64,000 nucleotides of DNA from an uncultured Aquimarina sp. (GCA_947498705.1 CANMLW010000007.1:62001-126000); one strand, 5' to 3'. Positions 35,834 to 45,389 are shown, counted from the first letter of the stretch. Notes: a model not told the origin generated them from the sequence alone. Program-made: numbers and translations.

Positions 35834-37309
35834 ATGAATTTTATCAAATTTTTTGTACTTACTTTTTTACTAATTTCTTGTAAATCTGAAAACAACACAA
35901 AAACGATTGACTCGACCCATCTTCTTACACAAAAAGAGATGCTTGAAGATTACAACACTTTCGTATCAATTTATACCAAAGCAAATTCTGGGCTTTATAA
36001 ATACCACACAAAGACTCAAATTGACAGTGTGTTTTTATCAAACAAAAAATTAATCTCAGAAGAATTATCGTATCGTAAGTTTTATAATATTTTATGGAAT
36101 GTCATAGATTATACCGGTAGTTGTCACAATAGCTTAAAGTACCCCGATTCTTTAGATAAAAAATTGAGTAAGCAAAAAATATTCTTCCCACTACCATTAA
36201 AGTACATTAACAATAAGCTCTATATAAATATTGACAACCATGATATTCCTAACGGAAGTGAAGTAATTTCTGTAAATAATATTCCCGAACCGCAATTCTC
36301 TTTGCTTATTTCAAAATATGTTAGTACCGATGGTTTTAATAAAACAGGTAAGTATAGAAATATCGAAACAGATTGGTTACCCTTCTACATATATTTGGCA
36401 CTAGGCAGCCAAAATCATTTTAAGATAAAGTACAAAGCAAATAAATCAGAAAGTATACGGGAATTAAAAACCGCGAGTGTTACCTATAAAGAGTTTTATA
36501 CCAATTATAAAAATCGATTTTCAAAAACTTATGAAAACAGAAAAAGTGAAGATTATAGCTACAAATATCTTGATAGTCTAAATACGGGTTTTTTAGAAGT
36601 AACTACCTTTGCAATGGGAGGCCCTAAAACCGAAGGTCACAAAAAGTATGCAGCATTTCTAGACTCTGTATTTATAAGCTTAAACGAAAAAAATGCGTCT
36701 AACCTTATCGTAGATATACGAGGAAACGGTGGCGGAAATGATCCAAACGACTTACTACTTTATTCATATCTAACCAAAAGAGACTTCAAAGAAAATACTA
36801 TAGCATATACACTTTTTCAGAAAATTCCGAATCAAGAATATTATGTATATGATGATATTGAAGAACTTACCATAGAATTAAAAGAAGAACATTCTATTTT
36901 GATGGATGGTAAATACTATCAAAATGCATCTTTTAACAAGGTTTGGAAACCTAACAAAAATGCTTTTGAAGGAACCATTATAGTATTAATTGATCCTTTT
37001 GTGGCTTCTGCAGGATCATTATTTGCCAGCTTGCTAAAAAGTGATGATACCACAATTCTAATTGGTGAAGAAACATTAGGCGGGTATTACGGTCATACCG
37101 GTCATATTTCTGTAACTTATCAGTTACCAAACTCTAAGTTCGATGTAACTTTTTCAATCGTTGATTTAGAACAAGATGTAAAACAACTATCTGATCAAAA
37201 ATATGGAGATGGGGTACAACCCGATTTCAATGTTTCGCAAACCTATCAAGATTTTCTTCATCATAGGGATACGCAACTCAATTATGCAATCGGTAAAATA
37301 AAAATTTAG
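35834..37309 (+). CDS. S41-family (C-terminal processing) peptidase lipoprotein
   Basis: 491 residues with a lipoprotein signal ending LLISCKS. The middle region with NGSEVISVNNIP looks like the PDZ-like part. The peptidase core has LIVDIRGNGGGNDPNDL, the oxyanion strand, then IIVLIDPFVASAGSLFASLLK with the nucleophile serine in SAGS, followed by GEETLGGYYG. It is therefore an envelope serine protease of the tail-specific type. Its substrate is unknown. It is a single gene. Confidence 0.9.
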   Translation: MNFIKFFVLTFLLISCKSENNTKTIDSTHLLTQKEMLEDYNTFVSIYTKANSGLYKYHTKTQIDSVFLSNKKLISEELSYRKFYNILWNVIDYTGSCHNSLKYPDSLDKKLSKQKIFFPLPLKYINNKLYINIDNHDIPNGSEVISVNNIPEPQFSLLISKYVSTDGFNKTGKYRNIETDWLPFYIYLALGSQNHFKIKYKANKSESIRELKTASVTYKEFYTNYKNRFSKTYENRKSEDYSYKYLDSLNTGFLEVTTFAMGGPKTEGHKKYAAFLDSVFISLNEKNASNLIVDIRGNGGGNDPNDLLLYSYLTKRDFKENTIAYTLFQKIPNQEYYVYDDIEELTIELKEEHSILMDGKYYQNASFNKVWKPNKNAFEGTIIVLIDPFVASAGSLFASLLKSDDTTILIGEETLGGYYGHTGHISVTYQLPNSKFDVTFSIVDLEQDVKQLSDQKYGDGVQPDFNVSQTYQDFLHHRDTQLNYAIGKIKI

Positions 37310-37343
37310 AGAAACTATTTATTGAATCACACTTAAAACCAGA

Positions 37344-37427
37344 ATGAATTTGCCCCATAAAAAGATTCGTTATCATGGTTGCTGGGCGGTAAGGCATGAT
37401 GACCATATTCATATACAATTAAAATAA
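37344..37427 (+). pseudogene. possible C-terminal remnant of a murein endopeptidase
   Basis: A 27-codon frame reads MNLPHKKIRYHGCWAVRHDD then HIHIQLK. The RHDDHIHIQL end resembles the metal-binding C-terminus (HDxHxHV) of MepA/M15-type peptidoglycan endopeptidases. A stop lies 21 bp upstream in frame, so nothing longer is present. It is short enough that chance remains possible. Confidence 0.25.
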
Positions 37428-37485
37428 AAAGAACACTCCTATTTGTATATTGCTTAATAAACAAAGAAAGAGTTACAAAATAGCT

Positions 37486-38091
37486 ATGAAAACCGAAATA
37501 GTAAACAGAATAAAAGAGTTAGGCGGAACTTTTACCAAAGGAAACTCATTACAGGAAACCTTAAAAGGTATAGAGTTTACACATCCATTATATCCGCATG
37601 AACTTTGGGGACATGAACTGTATGGGATAGATGAATTTTACAATAAAAACAACAAGTTGTTTAAAAAAGACAAAGAGGCTTTTTACAAAAACTTGCTGGC
37701 CCATTTTTTTTCTGATCAAACACCTCCTTACGGTCAGGCTTTTTATAAAAAAAAATTATTTACACCATTAACAAAAGGAACCGAAGATCATGACGAGTGG
37801 GGTGCTGATTTTGAGGATGAAGAAATGACCAACTTAAGTGAAGTAAAAAAGATTGTTGGTAACGGAAAATTAGAGTTTATGGAGATTGCTTATTCGTATG
37901 GTTTTCCTGATGGATATTATATTTGTTTATCTGACCCAAATCCCGAAAACCCCACTGTGTTTGGGACCGATCATGAGGTTTATTTTTATGAAATATCTAA
38001 TGAAGGGGCTTTTGAAGATTTTTTACAACAATTTTATACCAAAAGCGAATTTTTAGAAGTGGTAAAAAAATATATTGATAGTAAATCGTAA
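37486..38091 (+). CDS. SMI1/KNR4 (SUKH)-like protein
   Basis: 201 residues from ATG 37486; a TTG 36 bp upstream would add an unlikely extension. The C-terminal half, with GKLEFMEIAYSYGFPDGYYICLSDPNPENPTVFGTDHEVYFYEISNEGAFEDFLQQF, has the strand and helix order of SUKH (SMI1/KNR4) proteins. The N-terminal helix pair (EIVNRIKELGGTF) also fits. Many such proteins are immunity factors to polymorphic toxins, but no toxin is seen nearby, so this may be an orphan. Family call is moderate. Confidence 0.6.
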   Translation: MKTEIVNRIKELGGTFTKGNSLQETLKGIEFTHPLYPHELWGHELYGIDEFYNKNNKLFKKDKEAFYKNLLAHFFSDQTPPYGQAFYKKKLFTPLTKGTEDHDEWGADFEDEEMTNLSEVKKIVGNGKLEFMEIAYSYGFPDGYYICLSDPNPENPTVFGTDHEVYFYEISNEGAFEDFLQQFYTKSEFLEVVKKYIDSKS

Positions 38092-38318
38092 TATAAAATG
38101 GTTCGAACATATAGATAGAAACTTTTTTATAAAAGGTAAGTTTGGCGTATTAGAGATGTAACAATAGAAGAGTTTTATTAATAATCAGTTATTCTCCGTA
38201 TATTCCAAAACGGGCATTTTTTGTGAGCGAAGAAATAATTACTAGTAACGCATACATAAAAAATTTCACTCGCTACTCTAAAAATTCATAGTTGTGTTTA
38301 ATAAATAAACCTTTTATC

Positions 38319-38768
38319 ATGCAAAAAAAACTCTTCACAATCGTATTGTTTGTTCTTTCTTTCTCGCTAATGTCACAGAAAAAAAATAACGATACGCAAT
38401 CGGTCATTACTACTATTGAAAATTATTTTTATGGGTATATAGAACGAGATATTGATAAGTTAAATACTGCCTTTGACATTGAAAACGGAACCATGAAAAT
38501 TCTGTCTAAAGATAAAGATGGAAAAGAGAGTTTCCAGAACGAATATTTCAAAAACATTATTCCAAAATGGGCAACCAAGGATGCAATGTCTCCCGAAACA
38601 TTAAAAAAATGTTCCTTAAAAATTTTAAATCTGGACATTACAGAAGATACTATGGGAGTAGCCAAAATCGAGATGAAACTTGGTAAAGCAACCTATATTG
38701 ATATGCTCTGTTTACAAAAACTAAATGGAGATTGGAAAATTACCAATAAGTTCTATTTAGCCAAATAA
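38319..38768 (+). CDS. exported NTF2-like (lumazine-binding-like) protein
   Basis: 149 residues from ATG 38319, giving signal peptide MQKKLFTIVLFVLSFSLMSQ. The rest (SVITTIENYFYGYIERDIDKLNTAFDIENGTMKIL, then MLCLQKLNGDWKITNKFY) matches the putative lumazine-binding/DUF4440 NTF2-like group often seen in secreted flavobacterial proteins. No catalytic residues are evident. It begins a run of four same-strand genes spaced about 40 bp apart. Confidence 0.78.
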   Translation: MQKKLFTIVLFVLSFSLMSQKKNNDTQSVITTIENYFYGYIERDIDKLNTAFDIENGTMKILSKDKDGKESFQNEYFKNIIPKWATKDAMSPETLKKCSLKILNLDITEDTMGVAKIEMKLGKATYIDMLCLQKLNGDWKITNKFYLAK

Positions 38769-38809
38769 AAATAACACTAGCACAACTATTAAAGATATAT
38801 TGCTAAGAC

Positions 38810-39766
38810 ATGAGTAAAAATCAAAAAAACATACTTATTGCTGCTCTAATTCCAACATTATATGCAATAATTTTAAGATTGACTTTTGGAATAAAAGACT
38901 GGTATGAACTATTTTCTGTCATGTCTGTCACCTTTCTTTTTCTACTTCCTACAATCGTAGGGGCATTAACAGTATACTTTTTAGACAAAGACAAAGTAAA
39001 AAAATTAGGGTATCGAATTCTCTTTCCATGGATTCCGGTAATTTTATTTCTAATTATTACACTTATATTCGCTATAGAAGGGTGGGCTTGTTGGTTAATG
39101 ATTCTTCCCGTATTTTTAATTGCAGCATCTATTGGTGGTTTAGTTGGTGGTTACTTAAAGCTAAAAAAACGAAATGATAGGTTAAACATTTCTGTACTAA
39201 TGTTACTGCCATTTTTACTATCACCCATTGAGCAATTGATTGAAAAAATCCCAGGGACTTACACGGCCAATACTCATATCGATATTAATGCATCTGCAGA
39301 TAAAATTTGGGAGAACGTAACACGTGTAAAAACCATAGAAGAAAATGAGGATACAGGATATTTAACTTCATTTTTAGGGTTTCCAAGACCTCTAAGGGCT
39401 GAGCTCAATTTTAATGGCGTAGGAGCTTATAGAGAAGCTATTTTCACCAATGGGCTTATTTTTAGAGAAACCGTAACAGAATATGAGGAGAAGAAAAAGA
39501 TGGTATTTTCGATTAAAGCTAATACCTATGAAATTCCATCTACAACTTTGGATGAGCATATTTTAATTGGAGGAGCATATTTTGACGTTTTAAAAGGTAC
39601 CTATGAACTTGAGAAAATTGACGAAAGAAAATATCGGTTGCACTTATATAGTAAATTTAAAATGAATACGACTTTTAATTTTTATGCCGGTTGGTGGGGA
39701 AAACTTATTATGAAAGATATTCAAAATAATATTTTAAAAGTTGAAAAAAAACGTGCTGAAGAGTAA
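38810..39766 (+). CDS. membrane protein with C-terminal SRPBCC domain
   Basis: 318 residues. Four hydrophobic helices occupy residues 7-140. From about 150 the protein has an SRPBCC (START-like) fold: ANTHIDINASADKIWENVTRV is the classical opening strand and helix, and RLHLYSKFKMNTTFNFYAGWWGKLIMKDIQNNILKVEKKR the closing helix. Such domains bind hydrophobic ligands in a cavity. The ligand is unknown. It lies 41 bp after the NTF2-like gene. Confidence 0.85.
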   Translation: MSKNQKNILIAALIPTLYAIILRLTFGIKDWYELFSVMSVTFLFLLPTIVGALTVYFLDKDKVKKLGYRILFPWIPVILFLIITLIFAIEGWACWLMILPVFLIAASIGGLVGGYLKLKKRNDRLNISVLMLLPFLLSPIEQLIEKIPGTYTANTHIDINASADKIWENVTRVKTIEENEDTGYLTSFLGFPRPLRAELNFNGVGAYREAIFTNGLIFRETVTEYEEKKKMVFSIKANTYEIPSTTLDEHILIGGAYFDVLKGTYELEKIDERKYRLHLYSKFKMNTTFNFYAGWWGKLIMKDIQNNILKVEKKRAEE

Positions 39767-39812
39767 AATATACATTTAGCAGCCGTTTCAATCAATTAAC
39801 AAAACATGAATA

Positions 39813-40700
39813 ATGAAACAAAGTATTTCTTACTACATTACCTTATTCGTTATTAAGTTAAAGGGTATAAAAAAAGAGTTTAGTAAAGATCCAATCGATT
39901 TCAAAAAAATAAGAAAAGCCGATATTCACTCTCCCAAAGGCTCTTTTTTTAGAAAAAAAAAGACTTATAGTTTTAAAATTGCTACCTCTTTAATTACAGA
40001 GATAAAGTCCACTCAAACCTCTAATAATTTATTGATTTTTATTCATGGTGGCGCTTTTATTTCTGGTCCTGCGCAACATCATTGGGATACCGCAAAAGAG
40101 ATTCTTAAACAAACAAATCATACCATTTGGATATGTGATTATCCAAAAGCTCCCGAAAATAAAATCTCGGTAATATCCCAAAACATTGATTTAATATATG
40201 ATACTGCTCTAGAAAAATATCAATCAAAGCAAATTACACTTTTGGGTGATTCTGTAGGAGGTACTTTGGTTACTGCTCTTACACAACGATTAATTCATAA
40301 AAACATAGAATTACCTAGTAAAATTATTCTTGTTTCTCCTGTAATGGATGCCACCATGTCGAATCCCGAAATAGACAAAATTGATCCAATTGATCCTATG
40401 TTGTCAAAAACAGGGGTGCTAAGTGCTAAAAAAATGTGTGCAGAGAACAACGAACTAAAAAATACAATGCTATCTCCCCTGTATGGTAGTTTCGAAAAAT
40501 TTCCTGTAACCATCTTATTTTTAGCAGAAAATGACATTACGTATCCTGATCAACAATTAGCAGTTCAAAAATTAAGTAAAACCCAAACAACTATTAAAGT
40601 AATTGAGGGAGAAAAAATGCCTCATATCTGGCCTTTTCTGCCGGTTATGAAAGAAGCCAAAACAGCATTACACAAAATAATACACATTTTAAATAACTAA
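39813..40700 (+). CDS. alpha/beta hydrolase of the HSL type
   Basis: 295 residues. LIFIHGGAFISG is the oxyanion HGG motif of hormone-sensitive-lipase-like esterases. The nucleophile S147 lies in LLGDSVGGTLV, the aspartate is probably in AENDITYPDQQ, and the histidine in KMPHIWPF. It should cleave short-chain esters; the true substrate is unknown. It sits 46 bp after the SRPBCC gene. Confidence 0.88.
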   Translation: MKQSISYYITLFVIKLKGIKKEFSKDPIDFKKIRKADIHSPKGSFFRKKKTYSFKIATSLITEIKSTQTSNNLLIFIHGGAFISGPAQHHWDTAKEILKQTNHTIWICDYPKAPENKISVISQNIDLIYDTALEKYQSKQITLLGDSVGGTLVTALTQRLIHKNIELPSKIILVSPVMDATMSNPEIDKIDPIDPMLSKTGVLSAKKMCAENNELKNTMLSPLYGSFEKFPVTILFLAENDITYPDQQLAVQKLSKTQTTIKVIEGEKMPHIWPFLPVMKEAKTALHKIIHILNN

Positions 40701-40739
40701 CTCGGATACCCCATAAGGGTATTTAAAAAATTAAAAACC

Positions 40740-40985
40740 ATGGATCAAATTATAATTGATATAATAGATAGGGATTTTGATTTGGCAGAGAAAGAATTAG
40801 TCATTAATGAGCTTTTATCAATTGATCTCAGCCATGTAATGGCAGCACCAGAATACAATTTAAAAAACACAAGGTTAGCTATTTTGAAACTAGCCAAAGG
40901 TGAGTTAAGTGAAGTCATTGAATTAACCAAAAGAGCCAAAATCGATTTTCGCGATGTTATCATGTGGGCTATGCAAGAAAAGTAA
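40740..40985 (+). CDS. small helical protein, function unknown
   Basis: 81 residues, no signal peptide or membrane segment. It looks fully helical (IIDIIDRDFDLAEKELVINELLSI, LAILKLAKGELSEVIELTKRAKIDFRDVIMWAMQ). The length and charge pattern suit a small scaffold or adaptor. I do not recognise a family. It follows the alpha/beta hydrolase gene by 39 bp. Confidence 0.7.
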   Translation: MDQIIIDIIDRDFDLAEKELVINELLSIDLSHVMAAPEYNLKNTRLAILKLAKGELSEVIELTKRAKIDFRDVIMWAMQEK

Positions 40986-41002
40986 ATTACTTATAAATTA
41001 GG

Positions 41003-41686
41003 TTAAAAAACTCTATACAAAGTGGTTACAATGACACCTTTACTTCCATTTAATGTAACTGACACAAGTTGTTTTTCTTCTTTTACTTCAAAATTAAATG
41101 GTGGCGCCAATAAGTTGATCCCACTTTGTTTTTTTAGTCGAATCCCCTGCCCCGAAATAATTTCTTTATTGGGTATAAAATCTCCTTCGGGCAAATGCTC
41201 TGTTAAAACAACGTACTTAAAATTAGTTAGTTTACTCACAATGCGTTGTACCTCATCATTGGACAAATGCTGTAACACCTGCCTTATGAGGGCACAATCC
41301 CCAGAAGGTAAATCATCTGTAGCGATATCCAAACAATAAAACTCTAAATTTTCTTCTTTAAACTTTTCTTTATTATATGAGATAAGACCTTCTACAATAT
41401 CTACAGCAATATACTTTTGGGTATGTTGTACCAACTCTTTTCCCACATTAAAATCTCCACAACCTAAATCACATACTACAAGAGGAGTGGTAAAAGATGT
41501 CAAAAACGATATTAATGTATCTATATAAGGAGTTACTATTTCTGGATGATGTGATCCTGTACCCGAATAAAATTTGAAAGTATCACCTCCCCAAAGGTTC
41601 ATTTCATAGACCTGCTCCATGGCTTCTTTGGTGGGCCATGGTTTTTTTATTCTTTTGATTTCACTTTCTTTCTTGGTCATAGACAT
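41003..41686 (-). CDS. class I SAM-dependent methyltransferase
   Basis: 227 residues. The S-adenosylmethionine loop is VVCDLGCGDFNVGKELV, followed by YIAVDIVEGLI with the acidic residue that holds the ribose, and FYCLDIATDDLPSGDCALIRQVLQHLSNDEV, the substrate-side loop. The methyl acceptor is unknown. It is the only minus-strand gene between 34.5 and 58.7 kb and ends 17 bp from the end of the small helical gene. Confidence 0.88.
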   Translation of the reverse strand: MSMTKKESEIKRIKKPWPTKEAMEQVYEMNLWGGDTFKFYSGTGSHHPEIVTPYIDTLISFLTSFTTPLVVCDLGCGDFNVGKELVQHTQKYIAVDIVEGLISYNKEKFKEENLEFYCLDIATDDLPSGDCALIRQVLQHLSNDEVQRIVSKLTNFKYVVLTEHLPEGDFIPNKEIISGQGIRLKKQSGINLLAPPFNFEVKEEKQLVSVTLNGSKGVIVTTLYRVF

Positions 41687-41773
41687 ATTGTTAATTCATA
41701 AAAACAAATAGAATACTATTACACATATAGATGAGTAGCTAATTAAAGTTACAAAAGTATATGCCAATACAGT

Positions 41774-41781
41774 TATATTTG
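41774..41781 (+). promoter_or_regulatory. -7 element of the GrpB-family gene promoter
   Basis: TATATTTG matches TAnnTTTG, 28 bp before ATG 41809. Confidence 0.5.
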
Positions 41782-41808
41782 CAAACTTCTCTAAAAACAT
41801 AATGTAAA

Positions 41809-42399
41809 ATGGAAAAAACTTTGTACAATTTAACCAAAGATGATTGGAATACGCTTTTCCCGATCGAATTAGTTGACCATAATCCAGCATGGAAAAATAG
41901 GTACAATGATGAAAAAGAACGCATTCTTAAAAAAGTAGGTAATCAAACAATCATTCGTATAGAACATTTTGGAAGCTCATCAATACCTTCGATCAAATCA
42001 AAACCGTACATCGATTTAATGATTGAAATTCCGAAACAACTACTATTTAACGAAGAGCTAGTAGCTCAATTTACCGAATTAGGTTATGCGCATTTTGTAG
42101 TTCCAGAACGAGAGAATATTGCATCATACTCATCTTTTGGAAAAGGATATCGTTTTGATGATAAAAAGGAACAGATTTTTCATATTCATATGTGCCCAAA
42201 AGATAATGCAATGTGGAAACAAATCGATTTTAGAGACTTTTTAAATTCTAATCCCGATCGCGCAAAACAATATGAAAATCTAAAAATCGAATTGGCCACA
42301 AAATTTAAAAACGACAGAGGTTCTTATGTCTTGGGAAAAACGAATTTTATTAATGAAACATTAGACATCATCAATACACGTGCAAAGTCTAACGTTTAG
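41809..42399 (+). CDS. GrpB-family nucleotidyltransferase-fold protein
   Basis: 196 residues of the GrpB (UPF0157) family. LVDHNPAWKNRYNDEKERI, IRIEHFGSSSIPSIKSKPYIDLMIEI and FHIHMCP are the hallmark stretches; the GSSSIP..KPYIDL pattern is a minimal nucleotidyltransferase core. Some members carry dephospho-CoA kinase domains, but this one has none. The reaction is unknown. It has its own -7 element. Confidence 0.93.
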   Translation: MEKTLYNLTKDDWNTLFPIELVDHNPAWKNRYNDEKERILKKVGNQTIIRIEHFGSSSIPSIKSKPYIDLMIEIPKQLLFNEELVAQFTELGYAHFVVPERENIASYSSFGKGYRFDDKKEQIFHIHMCPKDNAMWKQIDFRDFLNSNPDRAKQYENLKIELATKFKNDRGSYVLGKTNFINETLDIINTRAKSNV

Positions 42400-42558
42400 T
42401 ATTAGAGAATCTAATAAGGTCCTTAAAAACAACAAACGACATTTATCACAATTACATGCGATTCAATAATTTGAGGTAGTTGTTTTTTGCCATCATAATT
42501 TTTTTAAAAACATACTCCACAAACAATAGGTTACTAGTTATTTGACGCAACCTTGTTC

Positions 42559-42566
42559 TATTTTTG
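42559..42566 (+). promoter_or_regulatory. -7 element of the lipocalin-like lipoprotein promoter
   Basis: TATTTTTG matches TAnnTTTG, 33 bp before ATG 42600. Confidence 0.5.
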
Positions 42567-42599
42567 ATATCAATACTATATAACGTAAAGCTAAATCCA

Positions 42600-43004
42600 A
42601 TGAAAAAAATAGTCATTCTATGTAGTTTAATTGGTATGTTTTCTTCTTGTAAAAACGATGATAACGATGTTGAAACTCCAAATACCGATTTAATTGGTAA
42701 CTGGAAATTAATTGAAACTTTGATTGACCCTGGAGATGGTAGTGGGGCTTTCATTTCTGTAGAAAGTAATAAAACAATAACATTTCATGAAGATGGTAAA
42801 ATTACATCTAATGGATCATTGTGTAATGTATCTATAGAGGCAAATACCCCTACATCTGGCACCTATTCAAAAACAGATTCTACTTTTAATTCTCAGGATT
42901 GTAATAATAATGAACATAATTATAATTTTAAACATGAAGGATTAACATTGATAGTAGAGTTTCCCTGCTTCGAGCCTTGTAAAGAAAAATATACCAAGCA
43001 GTAA
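42600..43004 (+). CDS. lipocalin-like lipoprotein
   Basis: 134 residues from ATG 42600. The lipoprotein signal ends GMFSSCKND. LIGNWKLIETLIDPGDGSG is the strand and GxW turn seen in flavobacterial lipocalin-like proteins, and the rest is a string of short strands (KTITFHEDGKI, TSGTYSKTDSTF, LTLIVEF). Four later cysteines may pair. It is probably a periplasm-facing or surface lipoprotein that binds a hydrophobic ligand. A single gene with an exact -7 element. Confidence 0.82.
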   Translation: MKKIVILCSLIGMFSSCKNDDNDVETPNTDLIGNWKLIETLIDPGDGSGAFISVESNKTITFHEDGKITSNGSLCNVSIEANTPTSGTYSKTDSTFNSQDCNNNEHNYNFKHEGLTLIVEFPCFEPCKEKYTKQ

Positions 43005-43094
43005 AAGTAGGTTTTATAATAAACGACAGGTTATAGCCAATGCATTAATCGTATTTTTAGCTTGAATTATGTATAACAAATAGCTCTCTAAACA

Positions 43095-43757
43095 ATGAAT
43101 TTTACAACAGAAGAATTACTAGAAATAGAAAAGCAACTATCTTACCCAGAAGGTGAATCGGGATTAAAAATTGCCGAAAACATGAACGAATCTAATATCC
43201 AAATGACGATATCTACTATAGATTCACTAAATATTATAGATGGCAATATTCTTTTAGAAATTGGGCATGGTAACTGTGGTCATCTCAATAAAATATTCGA
43301 TCAAACCAAAAATATTCAATACATCGGTCTCGAAATATCGGATACCATGAAAAACGAAGCAGAAAGACGTAATCAAGAACTTATAAAAGAATATGACATT
43401 AACTTTCTATTATATGATGGTATACAGCTTCCTTTCTCTAATGATTCTATAGACAAAATATTTACAGTGAATACTCTCTATTTTTGGAAAAACCCAACCC
43501 ATTTTTTAAATGAAATTTATAGAGTCCTAAGAATAGGTGGTCAGCTTGTTTTAACTTTTGCACAAAAAGAGTTTATGAAAAAACTACCATTTGTAAAAGA
43601 TAAGTTTTACCTGTATAACAACAAGGATATTATTAACCTTACGAACACCACTAACTTTCAGATAACAGAGTTTATTGATAAAAAAGACATTGTAAAAAGT
43701 AAGTCAGGAGATGTAGTAGAAAGAGAATATACAGTTGTTAAAATGACAAAATCATAA
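43095..43757 (+). CDS. class I SAM-dependent methyltransferase
   Basis: 220 residues. The SAM loop is ILLEIGHGNCGHLNKIF, followed by YIGLEISDTM and LLYDGIQLPFSNDSIDKIFTVNTLYFWKNPTHFLNEIYRVLRIGGQLVLTF, the usual Methyltransf_11 sequence of strands. It is unrelated to the minus-strand methyltransferase at 41.0 kb except in fold. The acceptor is unknown. Single gene. Confidence 0.9.
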   Translation: MNFTTEELLEIEKQLSYPEGESGLKIAENMNESNIQMTISTIDSLNIIDGNILLEIGHGNCGHLNKIFDQTKNIQYIGLEISDTMKNEAERRNQELIKEYDINFLLYDGIQLPFSNDSIDKIFTVNTLYFWKNPTHFLNEIYRVLRIGGQLVLTFAQKEFMKKLPFVKDKFYLYNNKDIINLTNTTNFQITEFIDKKDIVKSKSGDVVEREYTVVKMTKS

Positions 43758-43908
43758 CTATTACAATCGACCTTATACCTGTTTTTATCAAATAAACCAT
43801 ATCGTACCCATAACAGACGCCTGCAACTATAATTTTCTTTACAATTTGTGTAACTTTTTTGATTACAACTACACCTATTTTAATACATCATCAAAATAAA
43901 CAAATCAA

Positions 43909-44883
43909 GTGCGCGCAATTATATATACCCGTTATGGCCCACCAGAGGTACTAAGCCTTAGCGAAGTAGAACAACCTGTACCAAAAGATGATCAGGTATT
44001 AATTAAAATACACGCAGTGGCTGTAAACACAGGGGATTGTGAGCTTAGAAGCCCTAAAATCCCAAATACAATATGGCTTATCGTTCGGTTATATTTTGGG
44101 CTTCTAAAACCTAGAAAAAAAATACTGGGAGCCTATCTGTCGGGTGAGGTAGTGCAAACCGGAAAATTGGTAAAAAGATTTAAAAAAGGAGACCCTGTTT
44201 TTGCTTGTAGTGGTCCTGTTTTTGGCGGGTATGCAGAATATATATGTCTAAATGAAGAAAAAGCAATCGCTATAAAACCAACGAACCTATCTTTTGAAGA
44301 AGCTGCTACAATCCCATTAGGACTTGATGCATTGCATTTTTTGCGGAAAATCAACATTCAAAAAGGACAAAAAGTATTAATAAATGGTGCCGGTGGTGGT
44401 ATTGGAACCATTGCTGTACAGCTTGCCAAACATTTTGGAGCAGAAGTAACTGCTGTCGATAGCACGCAAAAATTGAACATGTTAGAATCAATAGGAGCCG
44501 ATTACACTATCGATTATACTAAAGAGGACTTTGCAAAAAAAAATAAAACCTATGATATTATCTTTGACCTGATAGGTAAAAGGGCCTACAACCGATGTAT
44601 TAGATCGTTAAAAACCAATGGGTATTATCTATTAGCTAATCCAGATGGGCTGTCTCAAATGTTACGAGGTGTATGGACTTCTTTGGTAACTAGTAAAAAA
44701 GTAATTTCACAATTTGCAGATGCAAAACATGAAGATCTAGTTTTTCTTAAAGAGCTAATTGAAGAAAGAAAGCTAAAAGCTGTCATAGATAAAACCTACT
44801 CATTAGACCAGGTAGTCGCTGCCCACAAATACGTAGAATCAGGACAAAAAAAAGGAAACGTAGTATTATCATTAAGAGAATAG
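43909..44883 (+). CDS. zinc-independent alcohol dehydrogenase/quinone oxidoreductase
   Basis: 324-residue medium-chain reductase. RAIIYTRYGPPEVLSLSEV is the family's opening, GKLVKRFKKGDPVFACSGPVFGGYAEYI the catalytic-domain end, and LINGAGGGIGTIAVQLAKHFGAEVTAV the NAD(P)-binding loop. It lacks the cysteines that hold catalytic zinc, as in quinone oxidoreductases. The start is a GTG at 43909, which preserves the normal MRAI opening. Substrate unknown. Confidence 0.92.
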   Translation: MRAIIYTRYGPPEVLSLSEVEQPVPKDDQVLIKIHAVAVNTGDCELRSPKIPNTIWLIVRLYFGLLKPRKKILGAYLSGEVVQTGKLVKRFKKGDPVFACSGPVFGGYAEYICLNEEKAIAIKPTNLSFEEAATIPLGLDALHFLRKINIQKGQKVLINGAGGGIGTIAVQLAKHFGAEVTAVDSTQKLNMLESIGADYTIDYTKEDFAKKNKTYDIIFDLIGKRAYNRCIRSLKTNGYYLLANPDGLSQMLRGVWTSLVTSKKVISQFADAKHEDLVFLKELIEERKLKAVIDKTYSLDQVVAAHKYVESGQKKGNVVLSLRE

Positions 44884-44950
44884 AAGAAAAAAATATAAAA
44901 TTTTCTCTCCTTTTTCTTAATGCAAAACCTTTGTACAATTAAAGTTTGAA

Positions 44951-45376
44951 ATGAAATTTAAAAGTAGAAAGGATATATTATTTTTTAGTGTATTTTATGG
45001 GTTCATTAGTTTTTTTATAGGAATGTTTATTCTTGATATCACAAATAATGGTCTTGAAAAAGACAATGGTATCGTATATTTGGTTATTTTGGCAGTATTA
45101 GTGCTTTTGATCTGGATGTATCATGGCACAACGTATGAGTTAACAGAAAATTATTTGAAGTATAAAAGCGGACCAATTAGTGGTAAAATTGAGCTACATA
45201 AAATAACAAAAATAATTCAGCAAAAAACGCTTTGGATAGGTCTTAAACCTGCAACTGCCAAAAATGGACTGATCATAATGTATGAAAAATACAACAAATT
45301 GTATATCAGTCCTAAAACAAATGAAACATTTCTAAAACAAATAGTAAAACTGAATAACAAAATAGAAATAGAATAA
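44951..45376 (+). CDS. bacterial PH-domain membrane protein
   Basis: 141 residues. Two membrane helices (residues 8-28 and 40-56) are followed by a small beta domain: TTYELTENYLKYKSGPISGKIELHKITKIIQQKT, then LIIMYEKYNKLYISPK. That is the layout of the membrane-linked bacterial PH-domain family (bPH/DUF1200-like). Function unknown. It ends 13 bp before the DUF2059 gene, suggesting co-transcription. Confidence 0.82.
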   Translation: MKFKSRKDILFFSVFYGFISFFIGMFILDITNNGLEKDNGIVYLVILAVLVLLIWMYHGTTYELTENYLKYKSGPISGKIELHKITKIIQQKTLWIGLKPATAKNGLIIMYEKYNKLYISPKTNETFLKQIVKLNNKIEIE

Positions 45377-45389
45377 CAGTACCGAAATC

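Noticed and set aside
38092-38318. Possible inverted repeat around GTGAGCGA and TCACTCGCT near 38231-38274
   Set aside because: On writing out the complement the arms do not pair.
42400-43908. Gap sequences with TATAACAAA and ATAACAGACGCC that recall integron attC ends
   Set aside because: No paired core sites with the expected stem could be drawn, the gaps do not share a common sequence, and no integron integrase is in the window.
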